NCBI GenBank assembly: GCA_030427205.1
Contig: JAUHXC010000004.1
Span: forward strand, 310,001 to 374,000
Reading direction: 5' to 3'
Length of the DNA: 64,000 nucleotides
DNA from: a bacterium
GTDB taxonomy: Bacteria; Myxococcota_A; Bradymonadia; UBA7976; UBA1532
Shown here in pieces: positions 26,776-33,492 of this stretch. How positions within the stretch are numbered: position 1 is the first letter of the stretch; each line of letters begins with the position of its first letter. Position numbers and translations under genes: made by a program. A model generated the notes under the pieces. It did no database searches. It was given only the letters and a program-made list of their open reading frames with translations, and was not told the origin of the DNA.

Positions 26776-27531
26776 TCATTCCCCCGGGGCCGTGTAGTCG
26801 AAGCGCAGGACCATCCACCGCACCGCGCCCTCGATCGGGCCGTCGGGCGCCGGGCGCCGGGTTGGCAACTCGATCTCGGACCCGCGGGTCAACGCGACGT
26901 GCAGAGTGCGCCGCCCGGACCGCTCGCCGAAGAGAGCGGCCGCGGAGGCGTCGATGACGATCGCGCCGCCCTTGCCGATGCCGGGCTGAACCGCCGACAG
27001 CGTCAGCTCGCCGTCGGGCCGGTCGACGTAGGCCGCTCCCCGAGCGTCCACCTCGCCGTCCGGGTCCTCCGGCGCCAGGGTGAGGACGAGGCGCGCTTCG
27101 CCGTCGAGTGGCCAGGCTTCGGCGCGCAGGTCCGGCATCTCGTCCCGGCTCTCGACCGTCACGCCCCGGAGATAGCTCACGGCATAGGCCGGCGGTGGGT
27201 GCGCGCTCGGCGTGAGCGCGAAGAGCAGCGCCGCGGCCGCCGCGGCGATGGCGGCGAGGGCCCCGATCTGCCGTCGGCGGCGCCGTCGCAGGAGGCGACG
27301 CCGCACCCATCGCGCCATGAAGGGCGAAGGCGGGGTGGCCAGATCGGCCAGGAAGGCCCGGGCTCGAGGGTCTATGGCCAGCCGGGCCTCCACGCGCTCC
27401 AGCTCGGCCCCGTCGAGCGCCTTGTCGTGGTAGGCGAGCAGGTCATCCATGTCGAAGTCGTCTTCGGGCCGCGCGGAGAGCGGTCCCAGCGATCGGGTGA
27501 TCTCGTCGAGCCTGGTCTCATCGATGTTCAT
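26776..27531 (-). CDS. One-TM anti-sigma-like protein
   Basis: 251 residues, with a GAGGAAG SD 6 nt before the ATG. The N-terminal 85 residues are cytoplasmic, with an anti-sigma-like helical block 'DDLLAYHDKALDGAELERVEARLAIDPRARAFL' that lacks zinc-binding Cys. Then comes an extremely basic patch (WVRRRLLRRRRRRQ) and one membrane helix at about 88-107, so the N-terminus faces the cytoplasm. Residues about 110-251 form a beta-rich domain outside the cytoplasm. It sits between a CHAT protease gene (16 nt upstream) and the sigma gene (21 nt downstream). I infer that it holds the sigma factor and that its outer domain is the sensor or the cleavage target. Confidence 0.72.
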   Translation of the reverse strand: MNIDETRLDEITRSLGPLSARPEDDFDMDDLLAYHDKALDGAELERVEARLAIDPRARAFLADLATPPSPFMARWVRRRLLRRRRRRQIGALAAIAAAAAALLFALTPSAHPPPAYAVSYLRGVTVESRDEMPDLRAEAWPLDGEARLVLTLAPEDPDGEVDARGAAYVDRPDGELTLSAVQPGIGKGGAIVIDASAAALFGERSGRRTLHVALTRGSEIELPTRRPAPDGPIEGAVRWMVLRFDYTAPGE

Positions 27532-27547
27532 CGGTCTTCCTCTTCAC

Positions 27548-30298
27548 TCATCGGTTCGGGTTGTCGAGCGTCGGCCGGCCCACGAGGCGCCAGGCGTCCC
27601 AGTTCGGGTTGTCGTCGGGCGCTTCGCGCAGCTCGCGGACGGCCGCTCGCAGCGCGGCCGCCGGCTCGTCGGCGCCGCCTTTGGCATAGAACAGCGTCGT
27701 GAACCGGCCCGCCTCTTTGTCTTTCACCGTGCGATCGGCGGCGACGACCGCGGCGGCCCCGGCCGCCAGAAAGGCCTCGGGCAGCCCGAGGAGATCGTCG
27801 CGCGCCAGCACGTCGTCCGCTCCGACCCGGCAGGCGCTCAACACCACGAGCGACCCCGGCACGCGGACAGCCATCACGTCGAAGGCATCGAGCCGTGTGC
27901 CATCGGCCAGCACGAGGTGGGCCTCCCATGGATGGGCGACCTCGAGCCTGCCGTGGCCCGAAAGGTGAACTCGGGAGGCGTCGCCGAGCGCCTGACGCAC
28001 CGCGTCCTTGGTGGCGGAGTCGCCGACGAGCAGCGTCGCGCCCGCCCACTGCTGGGCCAAGGCCCGGCCCGCCGACCGCGCGTGCGGCAGATCCCCGATC
28101 GGATCGGCGACGATCAGCGGCGTATGGCCGGGGCGTCCCTGCGGCTTCGCCAGCCAGGCGGCCATCGGCAGGAAGGAGACGGTCTCAGCGCCGTCGTGGC
28201 GCGCGGCGGCCCGCTGAACGTCCGGATGACCCGACGCCACGACGAAGACATGCCGCGTTCCCGGCGGTGGCTGGGGCAGCGCATCGATCGACGGCGCCAG
28301 CGGCCGGGCGACTACGCCGGACGGCGCGGCCCATAGGGCGACGCGACCGCCCCGGACGCCGGCCACGCTCAGGATGGCTTCGCCGGGCCGAACCGTCGCG
28401 ACGGGGTCGAAGTCTGTGGGCATCGGATCGGCGACGCGCCGCTCGACGAACTCGGCGAGCGCGTCGAACGCGTCGCGGCGCAGGGCCTGGGCCTCCCGCA
28501 GATCGCGAGCCCAACTCCGCTTCGCCGACCCCGCGACCCAGGGCTCCTCGGCCCACAACGCCGCGAGCCGGCGGCGCGTCTCTTCGGCCTGCTCGCGCAG
28601 CGCCGCCAGCGCGAGTCGAGCGGGCGCGTCGAGGCGGTTGATGACCTGCATCCGCTGCAGGCCACGGAAGAGTCTGGCCCGGGCCCGATCGGCGATCACG
28701 AAGGCGCTCGCCGGCTCGCCGGCTTCGAGCGCGGCCTCGACCGCCTCGTCGACGAGGGCAGCGCGGTCGGCGAAGAATGGGACCCGGCTCCGGCGCAGCG
28801 ACGCCTCGACGCCGACCCGATCGAGGCGAGCGAGCGCCCGGTCGAGAAACGCGCGGGCGACGCGCAGGTCGCCTGCGCCCCGCGCGGCGCGGGCCCGGCC
28901 GAGATCGGCGCGCCAGCCCAGGTCGCCGCCGTCTTCGCCGAGCTCGACCCGGGCGCGCGCGTCGAGCCGCGAGAAGTGCTGCTCGGCGGCGCGCCAGTCG
29001 CCCTCGGCGATCGCGACCTTGCCTTCGACCAGCGGGAGATCGGGCGGGGCGAAGCTCGCCGCGCCAGGGCCTTTTCTGCGCGCCCGGTCGATCACGTCAC
29101 GCGCCCGGCCGAGCCACCACCGGGCGTCCGGCAGGTCGCGGGCCATCAGCGCCCTCCAGGCGCGGTTGACGTAGAGGTTGACCGCGGTGTCGGGCTCGCG
29201 CGACCGGATCTCGGCGGCATCGAACCAGACCTCGACGGCGTCGAAGTCCGGCGCGATCGCGCCCGCGATCATCGCGCGGAGCAGGAGCCAGCCCGTATTG
29301 AGCGCCAGCCGGCCTGCGACGCTCTCTGGCAGGCCGGGCCGGTCGAGGCGTGCGATGAGTTCGAGGGCTTCGCCGTGCAGGCCCAGGGCGCTGAGCAGGG
29401 TCGCGCGGCTCTCGTCGATGCGGTGGAGTTGCTGGGGCATGTCGGCGCGCCGCGCGGCGGCGGCGGCCCGGGCGAAGTGCGCTTCGGCCGCGCGCCAGTC
29501 GGCCATCTCGCGGGCCAGGATGCCTTGCATGTGCGCGGTCATGGCGATCGACATGGGGTCGCCCCCGTTCGCGGCGGCCGCGTCCCGGAGATGAGCGGCC
29601 ATGGCGCCTATCCTGCGCTGTCTCTTGGCAACGAAGGCCGCCGCACCCAGGCGTCGGCTGACCTCGCTCTCGACGCCGCGCCGTTCGGCGAGCGCGGCCC
29701 CCTCGATCCACGCCTGCCGGGCTCTCTCGAGGTCCTCCTCGGCCGTGAAGAGTCGCGCGCGCTCCACCGGCGCCCACAGCAGCTCGTCGGGATCCCGGAG
29801 CCCGTCCAGCGCGGCGTGCGCGGCGTCGAAGTCGCCGGCCTCCCGGTAGGCGCGGGCCTCGCTCAATCCGGGCGACGCATCCGGGCTGACGGTCCACCGC
29901 CCAGCCCAGCGTGCGACCTCCTCTGCGCCGAGGCGCAGGACGATCACACCCGGCCCGATCGGCGGCGTCGATCCGCCGGTCTCGAGCAGCCAGCCGCCTG
30001 GGACGCGTCGCTCCTCGTAGGGCAGGGGCAGATCCCCGTCCCCGGTCGACCACTCGATGTGCCAGTCGGCGGTGAAGCCGACCCGGATGATCGGCCGCTT
30101 GTGGCTGTCGAACCACGGCTCCGGGGCCCTCGCCCGCCGCCCCAGCAGCTCGGCCTGCGCGTGCGGCTCGCTCTCGATGTACTCGGGTGGGCTGCACGAC
30201 GCCGCCGCCAGCAGAGACATCGCCAGCGCCTTGAAGCCGGCGCTCCGCCAGAGCGCAGGCAGCTGCTCGAACAAGAAATCTGGCATCGAGCCGGGCAC
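27548..30298 (-). CDS. TPR-CHAT caspase-like protease, probable lipoprotein
   Basis: 916 residues from the GTG at 30298, chosen because AAAGGGGG lies 5 nt upstream; an ATG at 30286 is the alternative. The N-terminus has a hydrophobic segment 'FKALAMSLLAAASC' with Cys at about 35, which reads as a lipoprotein signal. Residues about 150-560 are TPR-like helices. Residues about 640-916 are a CHAT domain with the His/Cys dyad intact: 'VHLSGHG' (H about 782) and 'VVLSACRVG' (C about 823), then 'LPEAFLAAGAAAVVAADRTV'. CHAT proteases such as separase and Craspase cut specific partners. The gene is the first of a tight operon with an anti-sigma-like and a sigma gene. An exported CHAT protease would be unusual, so the signal should be verified. 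Confidence 0.86.
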   Translation of the reverse strand: MPGSMPDFLFEQLPALWRSAGFKALAMSLLAAASCSPPEYIESEPHAQAELLGRRARAPEPWFDSHKRPIIRVGFTADWHIEWSTGDGDLPLPYEERRVPGGWLLETGGSTPPIGPGVIVLRLGAEEVARWAGRWTVSPDASPGLSEARAYREAGDFDAAHAALDGLRDPDELLWAPVERARLFTAEEDLERARQAWIEGAALAERRGVESEVSRRLGAAAFVAKRQRRIGAMAAHLRDAAAANGGDPMSIAMTAHMQGILAREMADWRAAEAHFARAAAAARRADMPQQLHRIDESRATLLSALGLHGEALELIARLDRPGLPESVAGRLALNTGWLLLRAMIAGAIAPDFDAVEVWFDAAEIRSREPDTAVNLYVNRAWRALMARDLPDARWWLGRARDVIDRARRKGPGAASFAPPDLPLVEGKVAIAEGDWRAAEQHFSRLDARARVELGEDGGDLGWRADLGRARAARGAGDLRVARAFLDRALARLDRVGVEASLRRSRVPFFADRAALVDEAVEAALEAGEPASAFVIADRARARLFRGLQRMQVINRLDAPARLALAALREQAEETRRRLAALWAEEPWVAGSAKRSWARDLREAQALRRDAFDALAEFVERRVADPMPTDFDPVATVRPGEAILSVAGVRGGRVALWAAPSGVVARPLAPSIDALPQPPPGTRHVFVVASGHPDVQRAAARHDGAETVSFLPMAAWLAKPQGRPGHTPLIVADPIGDLPHARSAGRALAQQWAGATLLVGDSATKDAVRQALGDASRVHLSGHGRLEVAHPWEAHLVLADGTRLDAFDVMAVRVPGSLVVLSACRVGADDVLARDDLLGLPEAFLAAGAAAVVAADRTVKDKEAGRFTTLFYAKGGADEPAAALRAAVRELREAPDDNPNWDAWRLVGRPTLDNPNR

Positions 30299-30558
30299 TC
30301 GGACCCCCTTTCGACCGCGTCCGTGTCTGCGACGGGTGGCACACACCGGGCATAGTGAGCGCGCCAACGATATCTTTTTTCGGGTGGGCAGGGATTGTGA
30401 TGGCGGCGCGCCGAAGAGCGCGGGCCATGGCGACAAGGTCGTCAGTCGACATGGCCCGGGGCAACAGGCTGCGGAGAGGGTTCTGCCGTCGGCTTGCGAC
30501 CCCGCAACGATCCGCGGTCCGATTGATCTGCGCGGCCTGTCCGGCGCCGCTCGACCTG

Positions 30559-30807
30559 TCAGGCGCCCTGCGACTTTCGGTTCGCGATGGACGCTCCCCT
30601 CGGCAGCGTAGGAAGTTCGGGTTCGCAGTCTCCGCAGCCATCATCCGGCCACTTGTCTGGCTTGATGGGCCCTACCCAGCTGCCGAACGCCCGGTTCGAC
30701 GCCCTACGGCAACGCCGGCAAGGCGGGTCATCATCTGCTGTCGACTGCGAGGCCCTTCTATCTGTCGACTGCGAGGCCCTTCTATCTTTGCTCATTTCCT
30801 CTTCCAT
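30559..30807 (-). CDS. Small protein with two CxxC pairs
   Basis: 82 residues; an internal ATG four codons in has GAGG 2 nt upstream and could be the true start. It contains a perfect 8-residue duplication DRRASQST, caused by a 24-bp tandem DNA repeat. It also has two Cys pairs, 'PCRRC' and 'DGCGDC', about 30 residues apart and suited to one zinc site. It is flanked by the pseudokinase and CHAT genes on the same strand. Third-position GC is lower than in the neighbours. The evidence for a real gene is only moderate: the pairs of Cys, the strand and the position. Confidence 0.42.
   Translation of the reverse strand: MEEEMSKDRRASQSTDRRASQSTADDDPPCRRCRRASNRAFGSWVGPIKPDKWPDDGCGDCEPELPTLPRGASIANRKSQGA
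30739..30786. repeat. 24-bp perfect tandem duplication
   Basis: Units at 30739-30762 and 30763-30786 are identical. In the minus-strand frame they encode DRRASQST twice. Confidence 0.9.
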
Positions 30808-31028
30808 TCGATCCGCGCGTGCGGATGTCAGTTGACTGGCGAACTGTATCTGTCGGCGACCGGTGCCTGTCGGCTGTCACGTCACATCTGCACTCACCTC
30901 ACTCCCGTATATTCTCGAAACGAATCACGAAACCTATGAGACATGACACGTTTGACTCAATACCCATATCGGGTATCCCTTTGGCGGTCTGCCGTGTCAT
31001 CGCGATGTCAGTAGCCCGGGGGCGGCCG
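30808..31028. other. AT-richer intergenic stretch below the pseudokinase gene
   Basis: It is noticeably less GC-rich than its surroundings and probably carries a minus-strand promoter for the small CxxC gene and the CHAT operon; I cannot fix the hexamers. It holds the inverted repeat ATACCC-atatc-GGGTAT at 30960-30976 and the 11-mer CCCGTATATTC at 30904-30914, which is also found within the inverted repeat at 1080-1097. A 260-nt gap (30299-30558) without other features separates the small gene from CHAT. Confidence 0.4.
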
Positions 31029-32324
31029 TCAGTCGTGGGTCGGCGAGGGGACCCGTGCCTCGGAGCGATCGCCTCGATCGCGGTCGGTGGTATTGGGTGC
31101 CTGCGCGGACGCATGCATCGGCGCCCGGGTCGTCGGCGCGCTGTGTAGCAGCGCAGGCTGTAGCCGCTCGACCACGGCGCCGCCCACGGCCGTCCCCCCC
31201 GACACCGCGGCGTAGATCCCTGCGGCGGCCATGACGGCGAAGCGCCGAAGGCCCCGGGTCTGCCGGCCGGGCGGCACAGCCCGCGGGGGGACCACGTGGA
31301 TGGCGGCACGGTCGCCGAGGGACGCGCCGATACGCTCGGACCCGGTCGCGGCGCGCTCGGGCTGCGCGCTGCTTCGCCGGGTGCCATCGGAGGCCGACCG
31401 GGCCCGGCGCTGATCTATCGGGCGCTGCGCCGCCGCGCGGGCGTCGAGCTCGGCCACGGCGGCTTCGAGCGCGCCCATCATGTCGACCGCGCGCCCGAAG
31501 CGGGCGGACGGGTTGCGCGCCAGCGCGCGGCAGATGACACCCTTCAGCACCGGTGGCATGCCAGCGAGCCGTGGTCGGCCTTCGAGGCGGCCCCGCGGGA
31601 TCTTTCGCCCGTCGCGCGCGACGGGCGGCTGACCGGTCAGCATGGCGTATAGGACCCCGCCGAGGGCATACAGGTCGTCCGCCGGGCAGAGCCGGCGGTG
31701 CGCCAACTGCTCGGGAGGCATGAAGATCCGGGCGTCGGGCCGCGGTCGGCTCGCGGCCTGGCCGGTGGCACCGCATGCCGCGGGCCGCGCGACGTCATAG
31801 TCGAGCACCTTGACCCGCTCACGGCCGCGACTGTCACGCGACAACAGGAGTCTGGTCGGCCGGATGTGACCATGCACGATGCCCCGCGCGTGCGCTTCGG
31901 CCAGACCGAGCAGGGCTTGGATGGCGATGTCGATGGCGCGACGCGGGGGCAGCCTGCGCAGGCGCCAGAGCTCCGCGGCGAGCGTTCGCCCCCGGAGCAG
32001 CGCCCGTACGCTGTACACCGACCCACACGCCGTCTCGCCATGGTCGAGCAGGCCGGCGTTGTTCGGGTGGCACAGCCGCGAGAGATCCCGGGCTTCGTCG
32101 ACGAAACGCGCCCGGATGCTCTCGGCCTCGCGACCCTCGGCCGGCACGAGCACCTCGACGGTGACCGGGCACCCGCTCGGGCGTTGGATGGCATGGAACA
32201 TCGCGCCGTATCGCGCTCGGCCGAGGAGGTGGGTCAGCAGGTACCGTCCGCCCACGGTCTGCCCCAGCAGGTCTTCCGCGGCGGGCAGCCCGCGGCGAGG
32301 CTCGGCGATGATGGCGCGCTGCAT
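31029..32324 (-). CDS. Membrane-anchored Ser/Thr pseudokinase
   Basis: 431 residues from the ATG at 32324 (AGGAG 5 nt upstream). Residues 20-290 follow the bacterial Ser/Thr kinase fold ('GGRYLLTHLLGRARYG', 'GIVHGHIRPTRLLL', 'VKVLDYDVAR', 'MPPEQLAH', 'DLYALGGVLYAMLTGQPP'). The key residues are gone. The VAIK lysine is E57. HRDLKPxN reads HGHIRPTR (151-158), so the catalytic Asp is H153 and the metal-binding Asn is R158. DFG reads DYD (175-177). A basic, Ser-rich linker leads to one hydrophobic helix at about 365-390 and a 45-residue Thr/Asp-rich tail. It is therefore probably a non-catalytic sensor or scaffold. It lies upstream of the CHAT-sigma operon on the same strand. Confidence 0.83.
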   Translation of the reverse strand: MQRAIIAEPRRGLPAAEDLLGQTVGGRYLLTHLLGRARYGAMFHAIQRPSGCPVTVEVLVPAEGREAESIRARFVDEARDLSRLCHPNNAGLLDHGETACGSVYSVRALLRGRTLAAELWRLRRLPPRRAIDIAIQALLGLAEAHARGIVHGHIRPTRLLLSRDSRGRERVKVLDYDVARPAACGATGQAASRPRPDARIFMPPEQLAHRRLCPADDLYALGGVLYAMLTGQPPVARDGRKIPRGRLEGRPRLAGMPPVLKGVICRALARNPSARFGRAVDMMGALEAAVAELDARAAAQRPIDQRRARSASDGTRRSSAQPERAATGSERIGASLGDRAAIHVVPPRAVPPGRQTRGLRRFAVMAAAGIYAAVSGGTAVGGAVVERLQPALLHSAPTTRAPMHASAQAPNTTDRDRGDRSEARVPSPTHD

Positions 32325-32617
32325 CGGAGCTCCTGTCACATCACTCGAGGCTATGCCTCTGATGACATCGAGCGCGTCGACTTCGGAAGCGGACGCATGA
32401 TCTCATCTTCGTCGATGGTTAGTGGCCCGGCGGCCTCGGACTTTTTTCGGGGGGTGCCTTTTTTGCCGAGATACTGACAATTCCGGTAGGTCGGGTGGGT
32501 GACCAGCGTCCGCTGCGAAACCGTGGCGCTGTACTGCACGGGTCGTCGCTCACCCCGGCCGCGCCGATCCGCTATCGTATCGCCGACCCGCTCGCCGATC
32601 CGACCCCCGGAGCCCGC
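32325..32617. other. Divergent region between pseudokinase and amidohydrolase genes
   Basis: It contains two T6 tracts, 32442-32447 and 32459-32464, flanking a G-run. On the minus strand a frame with many Lys codons runs to a stop at 32351 but has no ordinary start codon before 32398. A 15-codon ATG frame (32398-32351) just upstream of the pseudokinase could be a leader peptide. I could not fix promoters. Confidence 0.35.
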
Positions 32618-33433
32618 ATGATCATCGACGCCTGGATCCAGCACCCGACCCCGACTTTCCTCGGCCACGACATGTTCGCCTCGCTGCGCCGCTGGATGGG
32701 CATCACCCACATCCCGCCCGCGATCCCCGTCGAGACCACCCTCGCCATGCTCGACGCGGCCGGCGTCGACCGGGCCCTGGTCAGCGCGTGGTGCGGCGAC
32801 CGCGGCTGGCTGCTCACCAACGAGCACGTCGCCGAGGTCGTCGCCGCGGCGCCCGACCGCTTCGTCGGGGTCGGCTGCGTCGACCTGCGCGACCCGATGC
32901 AGGCCGTGCGCACCGTGCGCGCCTGCGCCGAGCGCGGCTTCCGGGCCATCCGCCTGCTGCCCTGGCTGTGGGGCCTGCCGCCCAATCACCGCCGCTTCTA
33001 CCCGGTCTACGTCGCCTGCGTCGAAGCCGGGCTGCCGTTCTGCACCCAGATCGGCCACACCGGGCCGATGCGCTCCTCCGAGTATGGCCGCCCGATCCCG
33101 TACCTCGAAGACGTGCTCATCGACTTCCCCGAGCTCACCGTCGTCGGCGGACACGTCGGCCAGCCGTGGATCCACGAGGTGCTGTCCCTCGCCCGCAAGT
33201 GCCCCAACTTCTACATCGACACCTCGGCCTACACCGTCTCGCGGCTGCCGTCCGAGCTGGTGGGCTACATGCGCACATCCGGCCGGCGGCGGGTGCTCTT
33301 CGGCAGCAACTACCCGATGATCGACCCCGCCATCTGCCTGAAAGGCCTCGACGAGTTGGGGCTCGACGACGAGGCGCGGGCGCTCTTCCTCGGCGGCAAC
33401 GCGGCCCGCGTCTTCGGGCTGTCGTCGGGCTGA
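32618..33433 (+). CDS. Amidohydrolase-2 family protein
   Basis: 271 residues, with GGAG 5 nt before the ATG. It follows the COG2159 TIM-barrel family that includes ACMSD-type decarboxylases. The usual N-terminal metal motif HxH is replaced by 'DAWIQHPTP'. Downstream motifs 'CTQIGHTGP', 'VVGGHVGQPW' and 'VLFGSNYPMI' are present, the last with Asn where most members have Asp (GSDYP). The altered residues suggest a different metal arrangement or a non-hydrolytic role. It is followed directly by the M16-like lipoprotein gene (a TGATG overlap is possible, though the signal peptide argues for a start 60 nt later). Confidence 0.85.
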   Translation: MIIDAWIQHPTPTFLGHDMFASLRRWMGITHIPPAIPVETTLAMLDAAGVDRALVSAWCGDRGWLLTNEHVAEVVAAAPDRFVGVGCVDLRDPMQAVRTVRACAERGFRAIRLLPWLWGLPPNHRRFYPVYVACVEAGLPFCTQIGHTGPMRSSEYGRPIPYLEDVLIDFPELTVVGGHVGQPWIHEVLSLARKCPNFYIDTSAYTVSRLPSELVGYMRTSGRRRVLFGSNYPMIDPAICLKGLDELGLDDEARALFLGGNAARVFGLSSG

Positions 33434-33492
33434 TGCCGTCGCCCGCCGCGCCGCGGTTGCTCGCGCACGGGCGCTGGTCTACGTTGCGCGCC

